Source: Telmatactis stephensoni
Lineage: Eukaryota > Cnidaria > Anthozoa > Actiniaria > Isophelliidae
Assembly (NCBI GenBank): GCA_029948255.1
Contig: JALIZF010001498.1
Location: 186,001 to 250,000, forward strand
Direction of reading: 5' to 3'
Length of the DNA stretch: 64,000 nt
Made by a program: the position numbers and the translations under genes. Under the pieces are notes generated by a model. That model saw nothing but the letters and a program-made list of their open reading frames with translations. It searched no databases and was not told the DNA's origin. Each line of letters begins with the position of its first letter. Within the stretch, counting starts at the first letter, position 1. Shown one piece after another: positions 44,568 through 59,500 of this stretch.

Positions 44568-47500
44568 AACTCAACGCAAGTAAGTACTCACCAAATGTAC
44601 CATTTTGCTCGTAAAGAACTCGAGCTTCCAGTGGAATGTCTCCATCCTGTGAAATTCCATCACTCTGTTCATCATTTTCAAGACAACTGTTCAAAGCCAT
44701 CACTTGGTCTTCATCTTGTGGTTCCAGCTTCACTTGCACGTTTGACTGTGATAGCTGACTGCTTCGAGGGAATAGATAGAAAGTTAAGGCGCTGTTACAT
44801 GATAAGTTTTCTGCAACGTGTCTCGCAATGGTGTTGGAAAACAAGTTGCACGAACCATTGCAGGGTGTTACACGGTGCAGTATTTTCTGCAACTTGTCAC
44901 GCAATGGCGTTGGAAAAAAAGTTGCACGAACCATTGCAGGGTGTTACACGGTGCAGTATTTTCTGCAACTTGTCACGCAATGGCATTGGAAAACAAGTTG
45001 CACGAACCATTGCAGGGTGTTACACGGTGCAGTATTTTCTGCAACTTGTCACGCAATGGCGTTGGAAAACAAGTTGCACAAACCATTGCAGGGTGCTACA
45101 CGGTGCAGTATTTTCTGCAACTTGTCACGCAGTGTCACGCAATGGCGTTGTAAAAACAAGTTGCACGAACCATTGCAGGGTGTTACACGGTGCAGTATTT
45201 TCTGCAACTTGTCACGCAGTGTCACGCAATGGCGTTGTAAAAACAAGTTGCACGAACCATTGCAGGGTGTTACACGGTGCAGTATTTTCTGCAACTTGTC
45301 ACGCCGTGTCACGCAATGACATTGGAAAACAAGTTGCACGAACCATTGCAGGGTGTTACACGGTGCAGTATTTTCTGCAACTTGTCACGCAGTGTCACGC
45401 AATGACATTGGAAAACAAGTTGCACGAACCATTGCAGGGTGTTACACGGTGCAGTATTTTCTGCAACTTGTCACGCAGTGTCACGCAGTGTCACGCAATG
45501 ACGTTGGAAAACAAGTTGCACGAACCATTGCAGGGGTGTTGCACGGTGCAACGCCGAAAAACGTTGCTACAATCGTCTTCTCGTCATGATTCTGAGTGAT
45601 GCAAGGTATGTTACACCATGCAATGGTTCATATAATGAAGAAATAGAAAACGCGCGTGCGTGCTGTCTGCAGATTTAGAGCACGCGAGGATTAAAGGCCC
45701 ACTTGGATGAAAATCGTTGAAAATTGGAAACTGATTATTTCTATCTGAAGATGAATGTAGTTAAATAAATAGCTGCCCAGTCTGCCCAAAAATCCGAATT
45801 TCAAGCTCATTATCAAAGAGAAATTTTGATATAAAGTCTAAAAGAACAATAGGGTTGAGTAAATGACGTCATTTACTCACAACTTAAACGCTAAAATACT
45901 TGACAATTCCTATTCGTCTCGTTTGAATGTAAAGAAAATGTTGCTTTTAGTGATTATTGGGAGTCGTACAGATAGGTTTTACTACGTTTCAAGTCATTTC
46001 CAATTTTAATCTATTTTCATCCAAGTACCCTTTAAGAGAAGTGTTAAGAGAAGCACGAGCTTCTTATAAACAATGGTTTTAAGCCGAGGGTGAATTTGAC
46101 AACATAAATGTCGGTATAAAAATGAACTGGAGTTTAGTTTGAAGTCGGACTTCCCCTTGGCGCAGCCTAATTACCTAAGCATAATCAATACGGGGGAAAT
46201 GATTGTGTTTTGACCCTCCTAAAGAACGTAACAGAAACAATATTGCAAGTGACTCTTGAATGAAAAGAATCTATTCAGGCATGCTGTTGAATAGGCTGAA
46301 AGTCGAGCTTAGGTAACTGTTATATTAACTATTTGTCAAAGGCCCAATTTGTGCCCCCTTCACAGACATCTCGTTTCTGGAAAATGCCCAAATGTGCTTT
46401 CTGATCTCTCTCTTGTAATAATTAATCAGTTAATTAATAACAATTTCGACTGGAAGAAATTATTGAACCACAAACAGACAACTGCGAGGAGGCTATGAGG
46501 AACCCTTAATGATGGCACAGAATAAAAGATATCTTACTTGATATCTTTGGAGCAAAATTCAACTAACTTCCTTATGCCTCCAACTCCTTCTGTCTCCTCG
46601 TCCTGCATCACTTGTCGTTTAGCTGGTGCTTCACCACTATCTTCGTCTTCCTCAAGTGGTCTCTTTCTTGCCTCTTCTGGCGTTGGAATGCTGGCTTCAT
46701 CGTCGATACCATCGCTACTTTGCTCACGCGAGTTGGAGACAGCATCCAGGCTGACTTGGGTTGGGAGTCCAATAAGGCACGATGGTGTTTGCTGCATGAG
46801 ACGTTCACGTTCTTGCTTCAGTGTTCTAAAAACAAATTTAATTGAGAAGATTTTCGTTAATGGGCAATATCATCATCGTCATCATCATTTACAGCGCTTA
46901 GAACTTCACTGATATAAGCGCTATATAAATGCTTATTTTTTGATTGATTTGATCTACTTAATCATACGGAATAACCGAAATCCAAGATAGAATTCACTTG
47001 CCACACACAAAGGAATGACGTGGAGGCTACGTGCATAAAGCTGAGTCATTCGTAACAAGACAAAAGTTTCAGCACGTAGCCTCGAAGCTTATCTCGGAAC
47101 TGGACTATTATTATCATATTCTTCATCATGTCACCACTTTACCACTAGTAGCAACGCATTTCTTTAACTCATGTTGTAGCTATCTTACAACAAATATTAG
47201 CACTAGCAATAAGATATCCACAGATTCAGGTCCACATTATAACTTACTGAGACTGAGTAAGGAGACTGCTTCAAATCAGTACGAAATATATCATAGACTG
47301 CTTACAATATATCCGGGCAAAACTTTGTAAGAAATTGCACTAATTTGCACTAGTTAAACAATAGAAAACAAAGGATTTCGCGCTATATAGTACAATTTAG
47401 TTCGCTAACTTTTTCACGGATATATTGTAAGCACTCTAGTGTTATCTCGCAAATATATTGCTTGTGCTTATGCCACATCACCCCAGGTGCCAGTGCTTTG

Positions 47501-50500
47501 ATTCGCGTAACGTAACGTTACGTTACGTTGACAGTTATCTCGGGAGATACGTTAACGAAACGTAACGTGAAACACCCAGGTTAATGATGCTAGATCAGGG
47601 AATCGTTAACTGTCTGGTACTTTAATGCATGGAGTCTGTAAAGTTATACATGATATTGTAACAAATAGACTCCATTTGTCCGTGCATCTGTACTCCAATA
47701 GATGCACAGATGACGTCAAAATGTGGCGAAAACAAAAAGTAATCGTACATGGTTTTCGACCAATCAAATATACCAATTATTATATAATAATGAACAGCCA
47801 CACTTACGCTGCGCTTTGAGTGACTTTGGATTGTGGTCTTCTTTTCATAAATTCATCCTCGTCAACCATCCACACTGCTCCTTTTACATTTTCTTTCCTT
47901 ACAAAACATTTATGAAGAGATAAGTTGTGACGAACTGCATTCTGAAAACAAATAAAAGTTAAGACATGTATTAAATATATGGAATACATTCATGGAGATT
48001 CATCTGTACTGGTGGATACTATAGCGTAAATGTTTAAACTTTGAATACTCAGTACAACAAATTTATAACTCACTTGAATTTCGATACTAACTAGGATCTT
48101 GATCACAATTACTGCAGTCATGCTCTCTTGGGTTTTTATTCCCCACGACACGTGACTGCAGCAGGTGGTCCCAGATGTGAGGTACGTTGATTCTGACCAA
48201 GAGAGCATGACTAGTGCAGTCATTGTGATCAAGATCCTAGTTAGGATCGAAAGTTCAAGTAAGTTTTCAATTTTTTGTACTGAGTATTTAAAGTTTAACT
48301 GAACATTTCCGCTTTATTTTATGCCTTTTTACAGGCCACTTTCTCTTAATTTGGCTCAGAGTGTGCTACCGAGAAAATGAAAGAATGAATATGAAGTGGT
48401 AAAACTTGATGATCTTCGTACGCGTGCTATTCATGTTTTAATTTTCTCCCCAAATACAAACCTTCCAAGTTGCAGCGTTTCTTCTGAAATACTGGAATGT
48501 TCTTGTAAACCATGAGTAGATCTCGTTTAGCGTTAATTGCTGGTCTGGGGAATCCAATATTGCCTGTGAAATAGATATACGATTTTATGGTAAATATTGT
48601 AAGGAGGAGAATCAGGAGAAATGTTTTCGATAATTCTTACAATCTTGAATAAAAATAATGGGTGGCATGGTTGGCCGAGTGGTGAGAGCACCGGCCTTTC
48701 ACCGCTGTGGTCCGGGTTCGAGAATCGGCTCGGACATCGGATCATGAGTGAATTGAGTTTGTTTGATGTGTTGTTCTCTCCTTGCCAGCGAGGGTTTTTC
48801 TCCGGGTTCTCCGGTTTTCCTCCCTCCGTAAAAATCAACATGTGAATTGAGCGATGTATCAAAAATATTTAATGTAGAGGTAGTGAGTGTGAGTGCCAGC
48901 AGAAGAATAGCCACTACGTGGATCTGCTGTACAAAATTATTTATTTATTATTTATTAAAAAAATAAATTTTTATAGATATTTATAGACAAATATAAATAT
49001 GTTATTATTAGACGGAAGCCAATTCAGCTTTCGCTAATCTTCCATTGGGCCGTCTTTGCTCTCACATTCACTATACCTCTACATTAAATATTTTGCATAC
49101 AACACTCAACTCACATGTTGATTTTTATCGGAGGGAGGAAAACCGGAGAACCCGGAGAAAAACCCTCGCTGGCATGGGATAGAACAATACATCAAACAAA
49201 CTCAGTTCACTTATGATCCAGCGCCCGCGAGCTGGGGCTCGAACCCGGACCAAAGCGGTGAATGGCCAGCGCTCTCGCCGCTCGGCCAACCACTTCACTT
49301 CCTTATAGAATAACACGGCATATGTTGGACTTAAATGGTCAAGACATGCGTTGACGATTAGTGCACCAATGAAGCTAGTTTTTCAAGATGACACTTGTGG
49401 AATATTGCTGAAAGCACTTTCAGCTATCAATTAAATATAATGAATGGCCATTATCTTTTCACGTGGCAGGGCTTTCAAAACTACTTCCTTAAGAAGATAA
49501 CGATGAAATAATGCCACTATCGAAGAAAAATGTTTATAGTTGTATATGGAAACGTGTCGTGTTCAGACCGTCAAATATAATAATGAAATAACAGCTGAAT
49601 GTTTGTAGTTTTGGACGGAAACGTGTGGTGCTCACACTGTAAAATATAATTAATGATGAAATACATGAATGCCACTGTCAAAGAAAAATGCACGTCTTGT
49701 GGGGTGTGTAAAGCGCTACGTAATCTGCATCATTTGCAAAATATTTTAAACGAGAACTACAAGATATAAATAATGTTGCTGATCATCTCTCCTACAAACC
49801 TTGAAAATTTCAATTCTATGCCATCTAATTTTATATATTATATTGTACAACTAGGAAAGGTAGATTTTCTTCGCAATATGTACCTCCGTTTGCCTCCCTA
49901 CCACTTCTCTACTTATATTCAACAACAACGCAAACTGAACCACCTAAATTAGCTAAGCAACCTGCGGGTTGTGTGTATTCTTTCGTAATTGTTTCCATAA
50001 TTTGATGAATAAAAGTGTGCATAAAGTGTAAATAACTACAGCTTTATTTTGCATGATTTATAAGAAATCAAAGAAGCGAAGTTGCGCGATTCTATAGAGG
50101 AATTGAAAGGCGTAGTCTGATTATCAGACGGTCGGAGATCGCTCGTTGCGCTCGTTGCTCCAACGAACGATCTCCTACCGACTCTTTAATAACTGGAACA
50201 TTTGCAACAAAACTCGCGAAGAATGACTCCAAGTAGAGGATGGACTAAACAAAAACGCGGTAAATAGAACTGAACACGTACAGAGACAATAATGCCAGAC
50301 ATTTTTTCCTCTAAGGGACCTACACAACGTGGCAAACCCATTATCGTGGAAATGTCAAGAAAGAGTGACAGTAAAACAATGCTATTTTGTAGTTTATAGA
50401 CTCATATACCTGTCTTATCAACGAGGCGTAAGTAAATGGTGGACGAACATCCGCTTTTTGATAAAAGTCAGCAGACCTTTGAATATCTATAAGAACAAAC

Positions 50501-53500
50501 AGACAGTTATATCAACACTAAACGAAATACCAAGGATGTGTATATATCTTAGGGCCGGAATTCTTGTAAGTTGTCTGGTTACATATATCCTGTGTAGATT
50601 TACAATGATATAGAAAACAGTTTTATTGTTATCGTTATTGAGGCAAATAATAATACTTTATCACGATCTAAAAAACATCCTAAAAACCGAAATCCGGTCA
50701 ACATGTTCTTAGAGCTTTTTCCTTGTTTTTCTTCAAGCTGTCAAAATAACACGTGAGTTCAACTCGGGTCATGCGAAAAGTAACTTGAAAATAAAAACAG
50801 GGAAATAAACGAACATGTTAAAGGAATAACACCAAACAATTAATTCAAAAGAGAAAAAGAGAGAGGAAAAGTAGAGGGCCGGGGGATGAAAACTGAAAGA
50901 AAGAAAAAGGGAAAGAAATAGAAATTAAAAACACAGATGGTAAGAAGAAATGAGGGAGAGGAAGAAAGAAAGGCAAGAATGAAGAAAAGAAAACTAAAAA
51001 AAGAAGAAACGAAAGAAAGGAGAAAAGAATGAGAAACAAAAGGGAAGAGAGCACGAAAAAAGTGAAGGAGAAACAAATGAGAAACAAAGGGGAAGAGATG
51101 ATGAAAAGAAGTGGAGCGGCAAAGAAATCAAAACAAAATATACCAACACCACAACCAACAAAATACCTAATGATATACCATCTGGGTCTATACTTCTTCT
51201 TTTAGGAATTCTCTCCTCATGATGGCGAACCAAAGGTTTGATATCTTCATGGATTTGTGGAGGCATGTGTATAACTGGCATCATGGTCATAGTAGTGACC
51301 TCTGATGTAGTAGTAATATCATGTACGCTGATGTTAGGCGGAGGAGTAAGTACAATTTTACGTCCTCTTATCTCGTTATTCATTTGCGAATCGGTGTCTG
51401 CATTGTCGTTGACTGTATTTGAAGGAGACGAGGAAGGCGATCGGGAAGGCTCTTGAGAGGACGGCTGTCCATGAACTGGACCAGGAGGGTGTGCCCCTTG
51501 TTCGCTTTCAGGACCAGGGGATAGAACTTGAGCCTAATTAGAACAGAAAAATGAAATTTAAGTAGACGTACACGAAATCTGGAAGCCCTGACGTCGTGAC
51601 ACACACGATGTAACTTTTCTTGCAACTGTTTTTGCAACTTTGCGCGCAACATTGCAGGGGTGGACACAGTGTGCAACAGTGTTGCGCGCAATATTGCAAA
51701 AGCAGTTGCACCGGTGAAGCGGCAGAAGTCAGAAACGCGGCGGGAACACAGAGGACAACTTTCGTTAAGGCGCATCAAACGTATGTAGTACTCCTCTTTC
51801 ACACCAGCGTGTGTAACTACGAGTACTCGCAAATGCAAAAAATTACAACTATTTTCTCTTCTTAAAACGGGCAGTACCTTTTAATATACTTTTTCGTCAT
51901 TTTGCAGATATTTTTGTGCAAATTCCTTTTAGTCTTCAATAAAAATGCATGTTAAATGAATACGACTTGACGAGTACTCATACGTTACGCACGCTTTATG
52001 AAACGGGGGCTTCAGGGGAGCTGTATGCATTAGGACAAGGGCAAAACCGACAACTTATTACCTTAGGCATATGTAAGTGACTCATCATAGCATTCAACCT
52101 CTCGCGTTCTTTATTTAACTGAAAACAAGGACAAAACCATCGTCAACCAAATTGCAATTTTGATGGAAATGGTCTTGCAGTGAATTATGACCATTTCGTT
52201 AGCGAAATGCTTGCACAATAACTTTTAATGTGTGGTGACATCGTACAGGTTTGCGTCTCAGTTCGTCTCGTTTGCGTCTCGTAAGTTATTACGTCCACGT
52301 ACTGATTACGTTGATTGCGTTCTCACTTGAACACGTTTTACGACTGCTTACGTAGTCAAGAAGAAAAACTAATCTACTTCTAGGCTTGCCAAAGCAATAT
52401 GAACTGTACAACGTACAGCTCAAACTAAACACTAAACAGTTTTACAAGAACTTCAGCATCATCGTCAACAATGCAATACACCTATTTGAATAGAACGTTC
52501 TGGGGCCCATCAGGAAGGGAATATTGGTAGAAACAGCTGGTATAAATAAATAACTTTACACACTGAATCATCCAGTGCAGAGAAGTGTGCGATGCATCTA
52601 CCCATGCTCCCTTGCGGTCTAGTCACTTGGGCTTGGATACTCCAAACTTACATAATAACGTAAAATAAAATAAAATCAGAAACAATTGACGTACTTCAGA
52701 TTCCAAATGTGCAACGACTTGCATTTGTACCCTTGCCTGAGCTGTACTTCGTTCGTCTAGAGCGTGATCATTGTCTAGATGGCTGTAGCAAAAAATATAT
52801 AAAAATAAACATTCAGTATATTCTAACATATTAAACTAATATTCGAGAGATATTATCACTACAAAACCTCGCCGAATGCCTATTTTGCAGAAATCATTTA
52901 ATTTTATTTATTTATGTAACGAGGCAAAGATAAGAACAACCGGCCAAAACAATTATTTTCCAATCAAACGCGCCGTAATTGATCGGTTTATAATTTTATA
53001 AGAACTGATAATCGATTTATGAACTTCAAGTGAGTGATTTCCCACGGTGATAGATAGCGAATCAAGCTATAAGTAGGACTAACTGAAGGATATAAATGTT
53101 ATCACACAGCCAACGAACTTGATCCAAAATGAAACGCGGGAATCAGACTGATTTGTTGTCCGATTGCCGCAAAAATACAAGGCGACAACAAACAAAACTG
53201 ATACTAGGCTACGAATAATTACTAAAAAATAAAATACTTACAGCAAAAATTGTTGAAATCCTTCACAATAAGCTTCACAACCAGGCCACTGGCACACGTT
53301 ATAAACAAGCAAAGGATGCCTTTGTACTGCAACAGAAGAAAGATCCCTGAGACTGTATTTCCCGCCCTTTATGCAAATGAGCTGACAGCTTTCGCGCCTT
53401 TTTTGAACGCGCGACGCGTTTGCACATGAACCGGTGTGCAATTGTTCTCTTCGAGTTTATACAAACTCCAAAACGTGGAAAAGTTGATGACTTTAGAGGA

Positions 53501-56500
53501 GGAAATTTGAAGTATTTGTTATTAAGTTCAAAGATTTCTCATTTCATGTAAGTATACAGTTTAGAATTGGAGAGTTAAGAAGAAAATTTGAGTTGAAAAT
53601 TTGAACCAAGACATTGCAAGCTGAAAACTTTACTGCATGCACTCGTGTCCGATATGTGCCTAATCAACATGATTTTTCTTCATTTTTCTTCACCTGAATA
53701 GTCTTTTGAAGGTTAAATTGAAAATATTTTTCAGGTAAATGTTTTCGTAAGCAAAGCTAAAGCGTCCGAATCACCAAGGGCTCAAAAGCTTGAAAATTTT
53801 CTACTGAGAGATTCAAGGTTGTAAAAGCAACTGGACTTCAAACAGTAAGCTTAATGCCTGTACAACAAGGACCATTGTATCTTAAAAAGGTAAATAATTT
53901 TTAAGACAATTAAGTTTTTCATTATAAACTGAAATCGATTTACAATTAAATGTATAGGATGATTTGTAAAACCTCTTCAACTGATAAAGATTAAGAGGGG
54001 ATTTTTTTCAAGTTCGAGCAGTGAGCGACAATCAACTATTCGAATGTATTCAACTGTCTCTTCCCATAATTTTCCATTGTACTGTGAGATAAAATAAATA
54101 CAATGGTTTCCCGTGGCATACCAGCCTAAAGGCTTAATATGTGTATACTACAAAATGCAAGTGACTTGTGAGATATTCCACAGTATTTCACTCGAAACCA
54201 TTGTATAGCTAGTTTATAACTAGTTTAATATCAAAAGAATTAGTTATACAATGGTTTCGAGTGAAATACTAGTACCAAAGAAATTTAAAAAATGGATGAA
54301 CAAATGAATACATGTAATGAAATCGAGATACAAACAGGCCAGAGATGGTCAAAAAAGTTATTATACAATCAGTACATGTAGAATTAAAGGATCTAGCTCT
54401 GAGAAAAACAAAATGAAATTTATAAAGAACAAGCCATGCATAAATCAGTCGATAAAAAAACAAACTTACTTGATTGGCCATCTGCAACAAATCCTTGGCT
54501 GCTATAGATACAAAGAAAACAATTCAAATATACATAAGAAGCTTTTTAAACCCCAGGCATTGACTAATATCAAGATGTCATAAAGACTGACTTGTGGTTA
54601 TTGGAAGTTTAAGTTTTAGTTGTCATAAAATATTATATTTACAAAGATAAGACATTGCTAGTCCCCCACAAAGTTAAAACTGTCAATCGAAGCCTCAGCA
54701 ACAATATATGTATCCATGTAGGAGTTTTGGTTTGCATACATTAGAAAACTTGTCTCAGTTTTGTATATATGGGTACTTGCTCTGTATGCTTGAGAAACAA
54801 TCACGATATTACAATTAGGGTATACCTAGCCTAAAAAATTTGTTTTAAACAAGAAATAAATCATCAAAAATGGCAAATCTGATTGAAAGAAGAATGCATG
54901 TGCTTTTGTACACACAGTGAAAGAAATTTGTCCCATGCCTTGTCATCCCATCCAATTAAAATGTTGACAAATGTCCCAGTATAGCATAGCATGTTACAAC
55001 TGCTCATGCTGTTGCGCATGTAATTAGTAGTGCCTTCTTGCATTAGGTTTTCTGGTTCAGGCTGAATTATCCTCAAGATATAGTTAATCATATTCCATAT
55101 GTTCAATTATATCCTACATGTCTCCTGCTCCTAAGAATTTGTGATTCTGTAAACAGCAACACAATCTACATGACTAACAAAAGCTCAAAACATTTTTTTG
55201 TCAAGAGCCTAAATCCTCCAGAGTAATGTATAATGGACATTAACATCAGTACTACTGTACATAAATGGGACATTAAATGATAGCATCGTGGTTAGACTAA
55301 TTAAGAATAAGAAATACATACACTGAAGTGACTGCATTGGCAGTTTCTTGTTGGGAAGATCCTGATCTTGCTGATAAGAATGAAACATTATACATTAAGA
55401 TGAAATGAAATTCTTGCAGAAATGGTACAAAATATTGTTAGTAATACTGAGAATGGGATACAGTATATGTAATATATTCCATTAAAATTTACAATGTAAA
55501 GTATAATTTGTGAAATCCTTATTGTTAACATGAAAAAATACCACATTAACATATTGCTTATCAAGCTTACTCACTGTGACTAAGTGTTTGAGGTGCTGTA
55601 GTAAAATTAACCAGCAGAGACAGAAATGATCATTGGATGGATTTAATTTGTTTCTTATTATGCACAACATTTGATAATCATTTTATTATGGACTCTTCCT
55701 ATTAGTTCTCAGCTGGTGTACTATTTTCTTATTGACAGCCTTGCATTTATTATTCTGTCATTCATCCATCAACAGTATTCTTTTTGCTGGTCCATAAATC
55801 TCTAGTCCCACTTATTAAACAATTAAACAAAGTGGCAAGTCAGTTGTTCAAGTCCCCCAAAAAATGGCTTCTCATTGTTTTATACTTTTATTAAATGGCC
55901 AACCGCTATTGTGAGTGAGCCACTGTCAATACCCAGAAGGAGCTACATGTACATGCACCTATTATGGGTGAATATCTGTATATCATAATGGCAAAGTGGT
56001 AAGATTCCAGTAAAGAATTGAAGGACTAATAAATGGTGACAGATAGCTAGAGGATGTAGATTTATAAAGAGTAAATTCTCTCTAAATGCAAATTTGTCTA
56101 TCAACTTACATTGGAATGTTGGAATTTGTGTTTCTGCCAGCCCTTTCCATTTTCCATCATAATAGGGTCTAAGTTCTTGCTCTAGAATTGCCTTAAGTGA
56201 AAGATTCAAAATAAATAATTAGTCTGATATTCTCTTGTATTATATGCCTCCTAACACACACACACATACATGTATCTGCACTTGAACAATTGTTTTTTGA
56301 TCATCCTTTCAATTACATTTATGTAAGCTTTTCAACACCACATCTAAATCAACTATTAGTCAGATTTCAGACTATATACTACAGACTCATTGACACACTG
56401 CTCATTAGTAGTGATATTATCTAGTTTTCTCTCACCTATTAGATACAAATGCTGTCTGTGTAATGTTTCTTAACAAAGCTATATGTTTGAAGCCAGGTCA

Positions 56501-59500
56501 ACAACATAATGAGACCTGGCCAAGTTTCAAAATTAATCTGTGCCAATACTGGCAATTCTGATACAGTTTCCTCCTTTAAGACAACTCTATTTGGGGGACA
56601 CATCCATACATTAGGGGGACACTTTTTCAGAGTCCAGAAAATGTTATTTCCATATTGCTTTAGAGGAACCTCCATTATAGGACACTTTGGTCCTGAGGGT
56701 GTCTCCTAAATAGAGGTTCCACTGACCTTTATTATATATATATCAAATATTTTCAAATCAATTTTTACAACCTTCACTGTATGAATAGCTCATACATGTA
56801 CCTGGTGTTGCTGAAGATGTTGAGGTTGGATTGGTCTAAGAAGAAGTGGAGGAGGATGAGCTACTACTGCAACAGCTCTTCCTTGGCCTTGTTGGTGATG
56901 AGTATAATGGTAATGACTATCAAGATACCCAGGTTGACATCCACAGTGACCATGCTCAACAAAGGTAGGCTGTGGGTGACAGTTTTGAGGTGAATACATG
57001 TGATGGGCATGTGGCCCAGGAGGACAAGAAGAACAAAAATGTCCACCATTTTGCTGTTTAGACTTAGATCCTTTGGAATCTTTGAGTACATGTTCTGGTA
57101 CATTGGTTTCTACAGCTATGCCATTTGGAGTTCCTGGAATGTGCTGGTATACCACATTATGGCCAGGCATGTGACCATCATGTGAACAGCAACATGGATT
57201 TTTACCACCTTGTCCAGAGTGCTTGGATCCATTACTATGGTTACAATTACAGCCTTGCGAGTTTGACTTGTCTGAATTATTAAGAGCTTTAGTTGGGGAA
57301 TGTGCTTTATTGGCAGAATTCTTGATCGATCCCTGATGTATCAAAGAAATTTTGTCTCAGAACTTGGACAATAAAGAATAACACCTTTTTAACATTGTAT
57401 ATACAAGATTTAGCCAATCACAAATCAAACTCTACTAGCCAGTTTTGCTTCCAATTTTTTTTCATAACTTATCTTATAAAACAATTGGCTGATATAAGGA
57501 TGGAGTAGTCGGTTAGATGTGTCATTGTTTGTGCTAATGTCAGTGTGTAATTTGCTTGGAAAAATCGGAGCCCATAGGGGGCTTCTGAGTACTCATAAGA
57601 TGCTCTAACCACACTATGTAATCTGAGAGATAATAATAATCATAATAATAATCATAATCATTTATATAGCGCCTATCCAAAATCTGCTCTAGGCGCTTTA
57701 CAAAAACATATACTGAACATGCATGGTAGACTGTGAGATAATATGAAATTGCTGTGCTTCTGCATAACATTTGTACAGCTTAATATATGATCCACCAGAA
57801 AATTAATTATTCGATGAATAAATTCACCCAATGAATGTAATAATTGCTTGAAAATTTAATTACAATAATTTAGCTATATATCAAGACTATATTATTGAAT
57901 GTAAATCAGGCCAGATTTAAAGAAGTCAAAATTCAAATTTAATCACATTTCACCTGATATACCCAACTGTTCAAATAGTAATTATCACATACAGATTAAA
58001 TGACTTTATTAATGGAATTATAGTCACATCTTTGAAATTGATTTTTTTCCCTCCATTTAAAATGTTTTTGATTTAATTGATATATCATTATGACTCAAGG
58101 GCAAAGTTAAAAAAACTGTAAGTGTTCAAAACAAAGTTTTTGTGATAATATATGGATTCTAAAATATTGTTTATGTTCAACCTTATATGGACAAACAATG
58201 CATCTATATGAGGGATGAGAGTAAATATCCATTAAAGAAATATTCACTACAAAGAGATATCTACTGGTAAGAGCCAAAACAACTATTTAAGAGTTTTTCA
58301 TTACAAATACAAGTAAAATAACAATAATATTGTTGAACAAAAATTATAAAGGCATGCCATATATATTACTAAATGTATATTAATATTATATGTATACTCA
58401 CTGGTATATTATACTACAGCGAATAGGAATAATAAACAAATTTTAAAAATAAGATAACATATTATACACACAAAAAGCAGAAAATGATGCACTGGCCATG
58501 ATATATTAATAAGAAATGAAGATGCCCTCTTTTTAAAAAGAGTATGTTGTTATTTTATATACACGTATGAATATTAATGACCTATTTCTGTGTTGTCTAA
58601 GAGCTCTAGAGCTTTCTATTGTCTGCAGGAAAGCAAATCAATAAACTCTTGTGTATTTCACAAGTTAAGCAGGTGTCGTGTCCACCTCTCTCACATTGCA
58701 TGAAAATATTATATCATTAAAAGATTGCTTCCAAGGGTTAGTCAAGATATTTCAGAAATCCAAATTTAGCAATTTCCTTTAATAAATATTTTCATTTCAA
58801 TACAAATATAATTTTTTTTCCAAGAATGTTTATTGTTTTGAGTCATATTGCCAAAAATGGCCACAAACACAAATTGATGGCATATGTCTATAATTTTGAA
58901 AAATGAGTGTATAACATTTAATATAAAAAGTTCATGGTTAGACAACAGCAACTGGCTGCTATCTGATACTATAAGATAGTATCTGTAAAAAGTGAATGGT
59001 TGAAAGTGTAATGGTTATCTCTCAATTCACAGTCAGTCTACTATCAAATGATAACAATTATTAATGGTTGTTACAGTCCATTTCCACAGCACATAGTACA
59101 TTTAGAATTATCTTTTGACATCAAAGACATGCAGAAAGTTCTTATAGGTGATATTAATATATGTATATCAGACGACATCTGATCATAATGATATAGATGA
59201 TATTTCAGAGTACATATTGACACATTCACACAGTTAGGAAAGTCCCAAGTGTGTATAACTTCCTTGACAATATTTGTTGGCGTCTCTCTGTTTGGTCTTT
59301 GGTGAAAAACAAAACACTCCACATTGCAAGGACAGTGTTGTTTGTTAATAAAGAAATATCTATAGATCTACACCTTGCAAAACAAAAACACTAAATTATA
59401 CAAGTCTATTTTTCCTATTTCCTAATAAGAATATTGCAGATGTTACTCTCATCATTTTCTTACACATAAATAAAACAATAATCCCTCGTAGGATATGACA

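Larger units (their letters stand above)
44566..50486 (-). other. FOXP: FoxP exons 10-14: forkhead domain and C-terminus
   Basis: Exons 50410-50486 ([15 protein letters not shown]), 48462-48563 ([20 protein letters not shown]), 47808-47941 ([31 protein letters not shown]), 46538-46825 and 44566-44758. The recognition helix [12 protein letters not shown] is intact. Exon 46538-46825 is acidic with a basic patch (EAPAKRQVM) and its donor (ATCAA/GTAAGA) contains an in-frame TAA. The last exon has [14 protein letters not shown], resembling the VKEEP-like acidic tail of vertebrate FoxP proteins. Confidence 0.93.

Noticed and set aside
44352..45599. Open frame of 415 codons across the satellite
   Set aside because: The unit is stop-free in several frames, so any frame over the array is long. 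It has no family features and no splice structure.
48661..48740. Possible tRNA gene
   Set aside because: A and B boxes are present but the arms do not pair fully, the sequence runs on into a shared SINE body, and two other copies exist.
54470..54501. Reading the FoxP 32-nt exon as [10 protein letters not shown]
   Set aside because: That frame cannot join either neighbouring exon in phase; the frame giving [10 protein letters not shown] joins both.
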